Source: CAZJAD01 sp964543855 (GTDB taxonomy: Bacteria > Electryoneota > RPQS01 > DYHQ01). From it: a stretch of 63,356 bases of DNA. The stretch is taken from contig CAZJAD010000003.1 in NCBI GenBank assembly GCA_964543855.1, positions 1 through 63,356 of the forward strand, in the 5' to 3' direction. The notes below the pieces were generated by a model that was not told the origin of the DNA, did not search any database, and saw nothing but the letters and a program-made list of their open reading frames with translations. The position numbers and the translations under genes were made by a program. This document shows, piece by piece, positions 55,031-63,326 of this stretch (position 1 is its first letter; each line of letters opens with the position of its first letter).

Positions 55031-55059
55031 TTGACCGGTAGACCATTCTTTCGTAAATT
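55031..55059 (+). promoter_or_regulatory. Candidate promoter for ftsEX
   Basis: TTGACC (5 of 6), a 17-base spacer, TAAATT (4 of 6), about 60 bases before the ftsE ATG. The 268-base intergenic stretch is otherwise featureless apart from an A/T-rich segment near 54950-54965. Confidence 0.45.
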
Positions 55060-55119
55060 GTAAGTTCGGCGTGATTTCTTGGCGTTTTGCCATCCTTCAG
55101 AGAGGAGAGGTCTATCTCC

Positions 55120-55797
55120 ATGGACTCTACTACCGAGTCTTCACAGGCCGTCGTCGATCTCAAGGCCGTGACTTTCCGATATCCACAGGGCGACGGAGTC
55201 TCTGACATCGATCTCCGCGTTCACAAGGGAGAGTTCGTCGTTATCGAGGGGCCGACCGGTGCCGGGAAGACAACGCTGGTGCGCCTACTGACCGGAGAGT
55301 TGCCCCTGGAGGCCGGGCGCGGTCAGGTAGTGGGCATCTCGCTGACGAGTTTGAAGGGTTCAACTGTCTCGGAGTTGCGAGCACGGTTGGGCATTGTCTT
55401 TCAGGAAGAGTACTTCCTGGATCGGGAATCGGTTCGGGCGAATGTAGCCGCGCCCTTGGCGATTGACGGCAGGCCGCTTCAGGAGCAGAAAGCACGCGCC
55501 CTGAAGATGCTGGTGGAAGTGGGGCTGGCGCGCCTGGCCCGCAAGCGACCTGCCCAGCTTTCGGGAGGCCAGAAGGCCCGCCTTCAAATTGCCCGGGCTC
55601 TTGTTCGCGAACCGGTGTTGCTGCTGGCTGATGAGCCCTTCGTTCATTTGGACAGCGAGTCGGCGGGCGAAGTCGCGAGCTTGATTCTCCGCGCTCATGA
55701 CCGGGGAACCGCCGTTGTCGTCACAACCCATCGGCAGGATGCTTGGACTCCGAAGGCACGCAGACTCCGATTGGTGAACGGGAGGCTTCAGCCGTGA
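55120..55797 (+). CDS. ftsE: FtsE-like cell-division ABC ATPase
   Basis: The 225-residue ATPase has a Walker A (GPTGAGKTTLVRLL), an FtsE-like Q-loop region (LGIVFQEEYFLDRESVRAN), the signature LSGGQKARLQIARAL and a Walker B (VLLLADEPFVHLD). FtsE with FtsX activates peptidoglycan hydrolases at the septum. The ATG at 55120 (MDSTTES...) has GAGAGG upstream and is preferred to an upstream TTG. Confidence 0.9.
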   Translation: MDSTTESSQAVVDLKAVTFRYPQGDGVSDIDLRVHKGEFVVIEGPTGAGKTTLVRLLTGELPLEAGRGQVVGISLTSLKGSTVSELRARLGIVFQEEYFLDRESVRANVAAPLAIDGRPLQEQKARALKMLVEVGLARLARKRPAQLSGGQKARLQIARALVREPVLLLADEPFVHLDSESAGEVASLILRAHDRGTAVVVTTHRQDAWTPKARRLRLVNGRLQP

Positions 55798-56651
55798 AAG
55801 GAATGTGGTTCCATTTTCGTCAAGGCTGGCAGACTCTTCATGCCCGGCCTGGCCTTTCGGTCCTTGCGGTTCTCATGCTGGCTTTCGTACTGTGGTTGTG
55901 TGCTGCGCTCCTGGGCACCCTCTTCCTGCTTCATTCTCTCCAGCGGACTTTCCTTCAGGATCTGGCTGCCGATATCGAGTTGCAGCAGGATGTGACGGAC
56001 ATGCAAATGGCGCGCATCGCGGATCGAGCCAAGCACTGGTCAGGTGTTGCTGAAGTCAGTTTTGTATCGCCGGACAGCGCCTTGCGACTCCATTCCACCG
56101 AAGTCGGTGAGGATCTGGAGGCTATCTTCGGAGGCAATCCTTTCCCGCCGGTGTTACGCCTACGGTTCGAAGGTGTCTCGCTCAGTGGTGTGGACAGCCT
56201 CGCGCTGGAAGCGGCGACATGGGAGGGCGTGGCGGGTGTGGTTTATCCCCGCGAGATCTGGCAGCGCCTGGATGAGCTCGCACTGAAAATTCAGGATCGG
56301 ATCGGCCTGGTCACTCTGGGTCTCCTGCTGATTTCTCTTTTCATGGTTGCCCTCGTGATGCGTGCGCAGTTTGCAGGACGCAGCAGAGAGTGGCGGCTTC
56401 TCCGGCTCCTGGGTATGGAGCGTCGCTCTCTGCATTTTGTCACCGGAGTTCAGGCGGCTCTTCTTGGGCTGGGAGCAGGCATCATAGCGGCATTAGGCGT
56501 TGGAGTCTTGGTCTCTGTTTATCATTTTGTTTTCCTTGAGACGATTAACCTGCCTGCGTGGTTCTATGCGGCCACCATCTTCGTGGGTGTGGTTTTGACG
56601 ATTCCGGTCGGCCTCATCTCGGCGCGCAGGGTGAAGCTCTTTGAAGAGTGA
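55794..56651 (+). CDS. ftsX: FtsX-like cell-division permease
   Basis: The 285-residue permease starts at GTG overlapping the ftsE stop (GTGA), with GGGAGG 8 bases ahead. It has an N-terminal helix (LAVLMLAFVLWLCAALLGTL), a periplasmic extracellular loop (residues about 50-165, with LEAIFGGNPFPPVLRL, resembling FtsX), and three further helices. The ISARRVKLFEE end is typical. It should form the FtsEX complex with ftsE and recruit a periplasmic activator. Confidence 0.88.
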   Translation: MKGMWFHFRQGWQTLHARPGLSVLAVLMLAFVLWLCAALLGTLFLLHSLQRTFLQDLAADIELQQDVTDMQMARIADRAKHWSGVAEVSFVSPDSALRLHSTEVGEDLEAIFGGNPFPPVLRLRFEGVSLSGVDSLALEAATWEGVAGVVYPREIWQRLDELALKIQDRIGLVTLGLLLISLFMVALVMRAQFAGRSREWRLLRLLGMERRSLHFVTGVQAALLGLGAGIIAALGVGVLVSVYHFVFLETINLPAWFYAATIFVGVVLTIPVGLISARRVKLFEE

Positions 56652-56790
56652 GCCTGTTGCGTCCGTGTGACAGGAGAGAGGCATATAGGCTTCTATGCGC
56701 GGCGAGAGATGAGTGCAACAAGCGGGAATCTGTCGAAGGAACTTCCGACGATCGTGGGAGTTAGGGATTGAGCCGAAGACGCGGATTTCC

Positions 56791-56819
56791 TTGACAATTT
56801 TCAGTAAAATCATTATATT
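56791..56819 (+). promoter_or_regulatory. Strong sigma70-type promoter immediately before hrcA
   Basis: TTGACA (perfect, 56791-56796), a 17-base spacer, TATATT (5 of 6, 56814-56819), in AT-rich sequence. The hrcA ATG is at 56828, so transcription would start within about 0-2 bases of the start codon. I find no CIRCE element (TTAGCACTC-N9-GAGTGCTAA) here. Confidence 0.75.
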
Positions 56820-56827
56820 AAAAAGAT

Positions 56828-57871
56828 ATGCCAAGGACAGTTTCGTTATCTGAAAGAGAACAACGGGTGCTGCGGCTGGTGGTCCAGCATTTCATCCTGA
56901 CCGCCATGCCGGTTGGCTCCCGTCAATTGGCGCGTCGCTACAGGCTCGGGCTTTCTCCCGCTACGCTCCGCAATGTGATGGCTGACCTGGAGGAGATGGG
57001 ATTGCTCTCGCATCCTCACACCTCCGCCGGGCGTGTGCCGACCGATATCGGCTATCGCCTCTATGTGAACGAACTGATGGAGAGCACGGAACTCACGGCG
57101 CGTGAGAAGGAATCGATCGAGCAGGAATTTGAAGAAGCTGCCGGGGAAGTCGATAACATTCTTGTTGTGACGGCACGGATTCTCTCGCAAATCTCAAAGC
57201 TTCTGGGAGTCGTTCTCGCACCGACCTTGGATGAAGGGATTCTGGAGCATATCGATATTGTTCGCGTTGCGGAAGGGCGAGCGCTGGTGATTATCACCGT
57301 GCGTCTGGGTCTTGTGAAGACGATTATGGTCGAGATCTCGCAGCCGCTGACGGAAGAGCAGGTGCGCCAGATCGCCCGAGAGCTCAACGCACGCCTAGCA
57401 GGTCTGACACTGGAGCAGGTGAAGACGGAGATTGCAACCCGCGTCGGGGATTTGCCCGAAGGACGAACCGAGCTCGTGCGTTTCTTCGTCGATTCGGCAG
57501 AGAAACTTTTTACATTCGCAGGCCCCCACGATATACGCATCGGTCCCACGGCGCAGGTTATCTCCCAGCCCGAGTTCGCCGATGTCAAAAGAATGCGCGG
57601 GATCATCGAGCTCGTGGAGGACAAGGACATTATCGTCCATCTTCTCACGGCTATGTCGGCCGAGGAGGAAAAGGTGCGTGTGACCATCGGAGGCGAGAAT
57701 CCCGAGAGGCGGGCGAAGACGCTTTCCGTGTTGACCTCCCGCTACGAAGCTTCCGGCGTGCGCGGTACGCTGGGAGTGATTGGGCCGACACGCATGGACT
57801 ATTCAAAGCTTGTATCGCTGGTAGACTATACGGCAAAGACGATTGCCAAGCACCTGAAGAAGGAATCATAA
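56828..57871 (+). CDS. hrcA: HrcA heat-inducible transcription repressor
   Basis: The 347-residue repressor has an N-terminal winged-helix domain (AMPVGSRQLARRYRLGLSP, ATLRNVMADLEEMGLLSHPH and TSAGRVPTDIGYRLYVNEL) and the HrcA dimerisation core. The C-terminus SYTAKTIAKHLKKES-like segment (VDYTAKTIAKHLKKES) matches the family. HrcA represses chaperone operons by binding CIRCE in complex with GroEL. No Shine-Dalgarno precedes the ATG, and the promoter is adjacent, suggesting a leaderless mRNA. grpE follows after 56 bases. Confidence 0.93.
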   Translation: MPRTVSLSEREQRVLRLVVQHFILTAMPVGSRQLARRYRLGLSPATLRNVMADLEEMGLLSHPHTSAGRVPTDIGYRLYVNELMESTELTAREKESIEQEFEEAAGEVDNILVVTARILSQISKLLGVVLAPTLDEGILEHIDIVRVAEGRALVIITVRLGLVKTIMVEISQPLTEEQVRQIARELNARLAGLTLEQVKTEIATRVGDLPEGRTELVRFFVDSAEKLFTFAGPHDIRIGPTAQVISQPEFADVKRMRGIIELVEDKDIIVHLLTAMSAEEEKVRVTIGGENPERRAKTLSVLTSRYEASGVRGTLGVIGPTRMDYSKLVSLVDYTAKTIAKHLKKES

Positions 57872-57927
57872 GCTGCCGTGCAGCAGCCCAGAGATTGTCT
57901 GGAAACCGAGTGAGAGTTATTCGACTG

Positions 57928-58533
57928 ATGCCTGACCGTCCCGACAAGAATCTGCAAGAGAGTGAGCGCGAGGAGCTCCCTTCCGACACCGAGGATTCGA
58001 AAGCCGAAAATGGTGTCGCTTCCGCAGACGATGGGGTCACTGCGGAGGTTTCCCCTGAGGAGACTCTGCGCAACGAGGTGGAGGAGTGGCGCGACAAGTT
58101 CCTGCGCAAGGCAGCGGAGCTTGAAAATTTCCGGAAGCGTGTGCGCCAGGATTATGAGAGTATGTCCTCCGCGGTTCGACAGGCTCTGATTCTGGAGTTT
58201 CTGCCTGTTCTGGATGACTTCGATCGCCTGCTTTCAAGCAGCCAGCCCAATGATGTCGAAGGCCTGCGCGATGGTGCGCAGCTCATTCGCGACAAGCTCT
58301 CGCGTGTTTTCGCTTCGCTTGGGGTCGAGAAAATAGATGCCGAGGGGAAACCGTTTGATCATGACGAGCACGACGCGGTGCTGATCATTGAGAGCCCGGA
58401 TCATCCTCCGCATGTGGTTGTGTCGGTCGTGCAACCGGGCTACAAGATGAACGGCCGAGTGATCCGGCACGCTCAGGTGGCGGTGAGCAAGGAGCCGGAG
58501 GAGACTCCGCCGGATTCGGACGACGAAAGCTAA
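57928..58533 (+). CDS. grpE: GrpE nucleotide-exchange factor
   Basis: The 201-residue protein has an acidic N-terminal tail (residues about 1-45), the long helix (EEWRDKFLRKAAELENFRKR) and the beta-wing domain with FDHDEHDAVLIIESPDHPP and VVSVVQPGYKMNGRVIRHAQ. It releases ADP from DnaK. The ATG at 57928 is the most likely start, but a GTG at 57910 and a TTG at 57895 remain possible because no clear ribosome-binding site decides among them. dnaK does not follow; dnaJ comes next after 12 bases. Confidence 0.93.
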   Translation: MPDRPDKNLQESEREELPSDTEDSKAENGVASADDGVTAEVSPEETLRNEVEEWRDKFLRKAAELENFRKRVRQDYESMSSAVRQALILEFLPVLDDFDRLLSSSQPNDVEGLRDGAQLIRDKLSRVFASLGVEKIDAEGKPFDHDEHDAVLIIESPDHPPHVVVSVVQPGYKMNGRVIRHAQVAVSKEPEETPPDSDDES

Positions 58534-58545
58534 TGATACGCTTCC

Positions 58546-59694
58546 ATGGCTAAGCGCGATTACTATGAAGTGTTGGGTGTGGATCGCAGTGCCAACGACG
58601 AGGAGATCCGAAAGGCTTACCGGAAGTTGGCGATGCAATACCACCCTGACCGCAACAAAGGCGATAAGAACGCCGAGGAGAAGTTCAAAGAAGTCGGCGA
58701 AGCCTACGCTGTCCTGACTAATCCGGACAAGCGCGCTCGCTACGACCGCTTCGGCCACGCGGGTATGGGGCCCGGCGCCGGTCCCGGACAGGCTCCGGGA
58801 GGCTTTGAGTTCGACCTCAGCGACGCTCTGCGCCAGTTCATGGAGGGTGGACTCTTCGGCGATCTCTTCGGCGGCATGCGCGCAGAGCCTCGAGGGCCGA
58901 TGCGCACTCGCGGCAGAGACCTGCAGGTCACGCTCAAGCTGACTCTCGAAGAAATCGCGTCCGGCGTCACGAAGAAAATCAAAGTTCGGCGCTTCAATGT
59001 CTGCACGGAGTGCGGAGGTTCTGGCGCTCGAGCGGGCACACGCCGCTCGACCTGTGCGACCTGCCACGGCAGTGGTCAGGTGCGGCAAGTCAGCCGGTCG
59101 ATTCTCGGTCAGTTTGTGAATATCACGACCTGTCCCCAGTGCCAGGGTGTGGGAACCGTCGTGACCGATCCCTGCCCGACCTGCCACGGTGAAGGCCGCG
59201 TGCGGGGTGAGTCGATCGAGACGGTTGATCTTCCGGCGGGCGTAGCCACCGGCAATTATGTGCAACTGCGCGGTAAAGGCAATGCGGGGCCACACGGAGG
59301 CCCACCCGGAGACCTCATCGTCGTTGTCGAAGAGAAAGAGCACCGTCACTTCACGCGGCGTGGTAACGATATCCTCTATGAGTTAACGCTGTCCATTCCG
59401 CAGGCAGTGTTGGGCGACGAGGTCGAAGTCCCGACGCTCGGAGGTCGGGCTCGCTTGCGAATCGACGCGGGCACACCTCCCGGTCGTATCCTTCGCATGC
59501 GCGGCCGGGGCCTGAAATCGCTCAGCGGCTACGGGACCGGCGACGAGCTCGTGGAAATCAAGCTTCACATTCCCGAACGGCTGACGGCAGAGGAACGGCG
59601 CCTCTTCGAAGGATTGAAAGAGAGTGAGAATCTGAAGCCGAAGGCCGGACAGAAGGGTTTTTTCAGTAAAGTGAAAGATGCCTTCAACGCATGA
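58546..59694 (+). CDS. dnaJ: DnaJ co-chaperone
   Basis: The 382-residue protein has a J domain with the HPD motif (H33-P34-D35), a G/F linker (residues about 72-112), and a zinc domain with four CxxCxGxG-type pairs at C153/C156, C170/C173, C196/C199 and C210/C213, followed by the substrate-binding C-terminal domains (VEVPTLGGRARLRIDAGTPPG). It stimulates DnaK ATP hydrolysis. It overlaps the ComEA-like gene by four bases (ATGA). Confidence 0.96.
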   Translation: MAKRDYYEVLGVDRSANDEEIRKAYRKLAMQYHPDRNKGDKNAEEKFKEVGEAYAVLTNPDKRARYDRFGHAGMGPGAGPGQAPGGFEFDLSDALRQFMEGGLFGDLFGGMRAEPRGPMRTRGRDLQVTLKLTLEEIASGVTKKIKVRRFNVCTECGGSGARAGTRRSTCATCHGSGQVRQVSRSILGQFVNITTCPQCQGVGTVVTDPCPTCHGEGRVRGESIETVDLPAGVATGNYVQLRGKGNAGPHGGPPGDLIVVVEEKEHRHFTRRGNDILYELTLSIPQAVLGDEVEVPTLGGRARLRIDAGTPPGRILRMRGRGLKSLSGYGTGDELVEIKLHIPERLTAEERRLFEGLKESENLKPKAGQKGFFSKVKDAFNA

Positions 59695-60116
59695 TGTGGC
59701 GTCTTTCGTTCTCGCAGCGGACGGCAATCCTGCTACTCGCCGCAGCTTTTCTGATTGGCTCGGCGATTCGCTTTTTTCAGTCGCGGCATAGCGCTCCGGA
59801 GGCGCTGCAGGGTCAGGTTTTTCCCGATAGCGCCATGGCCGCGGCCTTCCGAGCGCAGGCTGACGAGGTTGCACGGCTCGCCGACGAGATGGCGAAGCGA
59901 CCGGTGAACATCAACACGGCCTCGCGCATGGAGCTGCAGCGATTGCCGGGCATCGGGCCGGTTCTCTCGCAGCGCATCATTGACTATCGCGACCGACACG
60001 GATCCTTCGCGTCCGTTGAGGCGCTCGATGATGTTCCGGGCATTGGACCGAAGCGTCTGGAGGCCGTGCGGGGTTATGCAACGGTCGATTCAGCTTCGGC
60101 CAAGCTGAGTGAATGA
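59691..60116 (+). CDS. ComEA-like helix-hairpin-helix DNA-binding protein
   Basis: The 141-residue protein has an N-terminal membrane anchor (TAILLLAAAFLIGSAIRFF) and a C-terminal pair of helix-hairpin-helix motifs: VNINTASRMELQRLPGIGPV and ALDDVPGIGPKRLEAVRG. ComEA binds incoming DNA in natural transformation, but single-anchor HhH proteins of this kind also occur without competence genes, and no other com gene is visible. It is coupled to dnaJ and rsmD by four-base overlaps. Confidence 0.9.
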   Translation: MMWRLSFSQRTAILLLAAAFLIGSAIRFFQSRHSAPEALQGQVFPDSAMAAAFRAQADEVARLADEMAKRPVNINTASRMELQRLPGIGPVLSQRIIDYRDRHGSFASVEALDDVPGIGPKRLEAVRGYATVDSASAKLSE

Positions 60117-60661
60117 CAGAAATGGTTCAGCGCATCTCATCACGCACCCGTCGCGGCGAAAAGACTCGTGGACTTCGACCGACCGCCGCCCGAACGCTCG
60201 AATCGGTTTTCAATATGCTTCAGGGCGAGATCGCCGAGCGAACCGTCCTCGATTTGTTTGCCGGCACCGGCGCTTTCGGGATTATCGCGTTGAAAAAGGA
60301 GGCGAGCCTCGCGGTCTTCGCCGATTCCTCACGGGAAGCGCAGCGCCAGATTCGAAAGGCGCTCGCGCAGTATCACCTCGAGGAGCGCGCCATTGTCTTT
60401 CACGAAGATGCCTTCCATTTCTTGAATCGGGTCTCGAAGGATGGGCGCACCTATGACATCATCTTCGCCGACCCGCCTTACGATCTCTACTCGATACAGA
60501 AGGTGGCCGGCGCGATTCTGGATGCGGGAGTGCTGGCGCCGGGTGGAGTGCTCGTTTTCGAGCATTCGAAGTTCGAAGCCCCGCCGGAGCTGGACGGCCT
60601 TACGCTCCGGCGCTCGCGCGTCTTCGGCGACACAACCATCAGCATCTGGGATCGGATTTAG
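60113..60661 (+). CDS. rsmD: 16S rRNA (guanine-N2)-methyltransferase, RsmD family
   Basis: The 182-residue methyltransferase has the family N-terminus (RISSRTRRGEKTRGLRPTAA), the SAM-binding motif VLDLFAGTGAFGI and the catalytic DPPY motif (ADPPYDLYSI). It methylates one guanine of 16S rRNA (G966 in E. coli numbering). It overlaps the ComEA-like gene by four bases. It is the last gene before base composition drops. Confidence 0.92.
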   Translation: MTEMVQRISSRTRRGEKTRGLRPTAARTLESVFNMLQGEIAERTVLDLFAGTGAFGIIALKKEASLAVFADSSREAQRQIRKALAQYHLEERAIVFHEDAFHFLNRVSKDGRTYDIIFADPPYDLYSIQKVAGAILDAGVLAPGGVLVFEHSKFEAPPELDGLTLRRSRVFGDTTISIWDRI

Positions 60662-60732
60662 TCCGATGGAATCGCAGTAGTTCTATTCAGGAAGAGATTG
60701 GTGCTGGAATTGGGGTAAAGGAGTCTGATCAA

Positions 60733-61377
60733 ATGAATGCACCAAATCCTAATGATATCCATAGAGTCGATGAACTTGAGCAATTAATAAGGTTGCGTCA
60801 AGAAGCACGGAACCTTGAGTATAAGGCTTCTTTCAAGTGGAGCGACGAGAATGATCGAATGCGAATCAAAATTGCAAAATCTTGCATGGCTATGGCTAAT
60901 CTCCGTGACGGAGGGAATGTTGTCATTGGAGTTGGATTAGCGAGGGAAGATGGCAGAAGACAATATGAACTGCAAGGCATGACCCAGGAGGAATTCGATT
61001 CTTTTGATCAGGATAATGTAACGTCATTTGTTAATAGTCGTGCGAATCCTCATGTTGAATTGACTGTTGGTAAAAGGGAGCTGAACGAAGGGAAATTCGT
61101 TGTACTTCAGGTTACAGAGTTCTCCGAAATGCCAATTATTGCCAAAGATGGTCGGGACGATTTGAGGTCAGGGAATATTTATACGCGCAGCAAAAGGCAA
61201 ATTGAAACTCGACTTGTTCAAGAACCAGAAGAAATGCGCGAAATTATTGATTTGGCAGTTGAAAAGCAATTGATCAAGTTTCGCAGATGGGCGACTCTGG
61301 CAGTTTATGGACCTTCAACCACAACTACGGAGACTACGGTTGACGAAAGATTTGCACAAGAACGAGGCGAAATATGA
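60733..61377 (+). CDS. AlbA_2/Schlafen-type putative ATP/nucleic-acid-binding protein in an AT-rich insert
   Basis: The 214-residue protein has a strong AAAGGAG ribosome-binding site. The AlbA_2 (divergent AAA-4/Schlafen N-terminal) hallmarks are ARNLEYKASFKW near residue 25-37, then CMAMANLRDGGNVVIGVG and later FVVLQVTEFSEMPIIAKDG and GNIYTRSKRQIETR. AlbA_2 domains occur in transcriptional regulators and in phage-defence and toxin-like proteins. Here the domain is followed by only a short basic tail, without the usual winged helix. Base composition is visibly lower in G+C than both flanks (24 of 60 against 32 and 38 of 60 in sampled lines). It overlaps the next gene (ATGA). Confidence 0.7.
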   Translation: MNAPNPNDIHRVDELEQLIRLRQEARNLEYKASFKWSDENDRMRIKIAKSCMAMANLRDGGNVVIGVGLAREDGRRQYELQGMTQEEFDSFDQDNVTSFVNSRANPHVELTVGKRELNEGKFVVLQVTEFSEMPIIAKDGRDDLRSGNIYTRSKRQIETRLVQEPEEMREIIDLAVEKQLIKFRRWATLAVYGPSTTTTETTVDERFAQERGEI

Positions 61378-62090
61378 GCTCCCAAGATGTCATATCTCGC
61401 ATAAAAGAGCTGGGATACTGGAGGATTCTATGCCATCCCTTAACATACAACAGAGAGTTTTTTCCAAACTTGCCGACAACGAGAAAGGCTCTGGAGGATG
61501 CTCAAGTAAGACTCCGAGGTTGGTACTACCCACATATTCAGTACACAAATAATGGGCACGGCGGGACGTCGTGCGGCCAGGATTATGTTGAGTCTTTCTG
61601 TGTCTCGTCACACTATAACGAAATTGCAAGACTTTACCAGAGTGGTCAATTCGTACACCTCTTGGCTCTTCGAGAGGATTTTCGACACGAAAATGGATGG
61701 CCAACAGAAGAACCGCTACCATCTGATAGCCCTAAATTCATTGACTTCATCGGTATTCTTTACACCTTAACAGAACTCATTGAATTCATCAGGCGACTTT
61801 CAAATACAAATGTATACGCTTCTGGCCTTGAGTTGTCAATCCAACTACATAAAACGGGGGGTCGGCGGCTTATATCGTATGATAGAGACCGAGAGTTGTA
61901 TGGGGAATATGTTTGTTCATCACCATCCATCTCGTATCAGAATAGCATTTCGTCAGACGACATACCATATCTGGAATCTGATTTTGCAGTCGAAATTGCC
62001 AAATACTTCTACGAACGATTTACCTGGCTGAATCCCCTTACATCTGTATTGAAAGATGCGCAATTGAGACTTTTGGAAAGAAGATTCTGA
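61374..62090 (+). CDS. Unrecognised protein, partner of the AlbA_2-type gene
   Basis: The 238-residue protein is coupled to the AlbA_2 gene by a four-base overlap and shares its AT-rich composition. It is rich in aromatic residues and Ser/Asn, with conspicuous segments GHGGTSCGQDYVESFCVSS, HYNEIARLYQSGQF and FIGILYTLTELIEFI. I see no signal peptide, no clear membrane helix and no known catalytic motif. Because the two genes come together as an insert between housekeeping genes, they probably form one module, possibly for defence or regulation, but no function is assigned. Confidence 0.65.
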   Translation: MSSQDVISRIKELGYWRILCHPLTYNREFFPNLPTTRKALEDAQVRLRGWYYPHIQYTNNGHGGTSCGQDYVESFCVSSHYNEIARLYQSGQFVHLLALREDFRHENGWPTEEPLPSDSPKFIDFIGILYTLTELIEFIRRLSNTNVYASGLELSIQLHKTGGRRLISYDRDRELYGEYVCSSPSISYQNSISSDDIPYLESDFAVEIAKYFYERFTWLNPLTSVLKDAQLRLLERRF

Positions 62091-62157
62091 TTTGCCAAAA
62101 GTGAAACAACATTCCTCGCATTCAATTTCAAGATAAGTCTGAAATACAAGGAACACC

Positions 62158-63279
62158 ATGCCAAAGCATATCATTGCCTGGCTCCCCGGGGATGGAGTCG
62201 GCGTGGAAGTTCTTGAAGCGGTGCGGCATTGCTTAGACGCGCTCGAGTTTGATGCAGAGTACCGCGAGGGCGAAATCGGGTGGAAGTATTGGTGCAGTGA
62301 AGGCAACGCGCTGCCCGACCGCACGCTGAAGCTGCTCAAAGAGACCGAATGCGCCTTCTTTGGCGCGATCACGTCCAAACCCAAGCAGGAGGCCGATGCC
62401 GAGATCGACCCGCAGCTTCGCGGGAAGGGTCTCAGTTACTTCTCGCCCATCGTGCGGCTGCGTCAGGAGCTGAACCTCCACACGAACATGCGGCCCTGCA
62501 AGGCGTATCCGGGCAATCCGCTGAACTACAAGGAAGGCATCGACTTGATTATCTTCCGCGAAAACACGGAAGGGCTTTACTCGGGAGTGGAATTTCATCC
62601 GGTGCCAAGCTCGGTTTTCCAGGCCCTTTGCGTGCATCCGAAAGCCAAGAAATTCGAGAAGTTCGGCCTTGAGAATCTTGCGATGTCCACGCGACTGATG
62701 TCGCGGCAGGGCTGCGCGAGCATTGTGCGGCAGGCTTTCGCCTATGCGAAAAAGCACGGTCGCAAGAGCGTCACGATTTGTGACAAGCCGAATGTCCTGC
62801 GCGAGACCGGCGGCCTGATGATCCGCACCGCGCGCGAGATTCACCAGAAAGAGTACCCTGATATTCCGATGTGGGAAACGAACATTGATGCGCAGTGCAT
62901 GTGGCTGGTGAAGAATCCGTTCGACTACGATATTATCGTTGCCGAAAACATGTTCGGCGACATCCTGTCGGACCTGTCCGCGCAGCTCGTCGGCGGGTTG
63001 GGTTTTGCCAGCGCGGGCAATATCGGCGATGACTATGCGGTCTTTGAGCCCACGCACGGCAGCGCGCCCAAATATACAGGCATGTACAAGGTGAATCCCA
63101 TCGCGGCGATTCTCGCGGCAAGGCTGATGCTCGAGTGGCTCGGTGAGACCGACCGGGCGGCTCGTTTGGAGAAGGCCTGCGCGCTCGTCATCAAAGAGGG
63201 CAAGGTGCGCACCTATGACATGGGCGGCTCCAACACGACTATCGAAATGGCCAAGGAGATTGCCGGGTATTGCCGGTAG
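62158..63279 (+). CDS. Isocitrate/isopropylmalate dehydrogenase-family enzyme
   Basis: The 373-residue enzyme oxidatively decarboxylates a 2-hydroxy acid with beta-carboxyl group. It has the substrate-loop motif FRENTEGLYSGVEF, the Mg-binding AENMFGDILSDLSAQLVGGL and the nucleotide-site EPTHGSAPKYTG. The PKY residues resemble the NADP-binding pair of E. coli isocitrate dehydrogenase, whereas NAD enzymes often have an Asp there, so cofactor use is uncertain. Isocitrate is the most likely substrate; isopropylmalate, homoisocitrate or tartrate cannot be excluded. AAGGA lies 5 bases before the ATG. G+C content returns to the level of the rest of the window. Confidence 0.87.
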   Translation: MPKHIIAWLPGDGVGVEVLEAVRHCLDALEFDAEYREGEIGWKYWCSEGNALPDRTLKLLKETECAFFGAITSKPKQEADAEIDPQLRGKGLSYFSPIVRLRQELNLHTNMRPCKAYPGNPLNYKEGIDLIIFRENTEGLYSGVEFHPVPSSVFQALCVHPKAKKFEKFGLENLAMSTRLMSRQGCASIVRQAFAYAKKHGRKSVTICDKPNVLRETGGLMIRTAREIHQKEYPDIPMWETNIDAQCMWLVKNPFDYDIIVAENMFGDILSDLSAQLVGGLGFASAGNIGDDYAVFEPTHGSAPKYTGMYKVNPIAAILAARLMLEWLGETDRAARLEKACALVIKEGKVRTYDMGGSNTTIEMAKEIAGYCR

Positions 63280-63305
63280 AATCGCCCAACATAAGGCGAA
63301 ATCTC

Positions 63306-63326
63306 GGCCGGGTTCGGAACCCGGCT
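63306..63326. repeat. Strong GC-rich hairpin downstream of the dehydrogenase gene
   Basis: GCCGGGTT (63307-63314) and AACCCGGC (63318-63325) form a perfect 8-bp stem around a CGG loop, extended by one G-T pair. No T-run follows within the window, so it is not a classical terminator. It lies 27 bases after the stop. Confidence 0.5.

Noticed and set aside
56652..56827. A CIRCE operator in front of hrcA
   Set aside because: Only an isolated gagtgc half-like stretch near 56708 is present; the partner half at the right distance is missing.
58234..59349. 371-codon minus-strand frame antisense to grpE/dnaJ
   Set aside because: It overlaps canonical chaperone genes and reads as Arg/His/Ser/Leu-rich shadow.
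63306..63326. A tRNA T-arm at the right edge (stem with TTCGG loop)
   Set aside because: The loop does not match TTCRA and no acceptor, D-arm or anticodon arm surrounds it.
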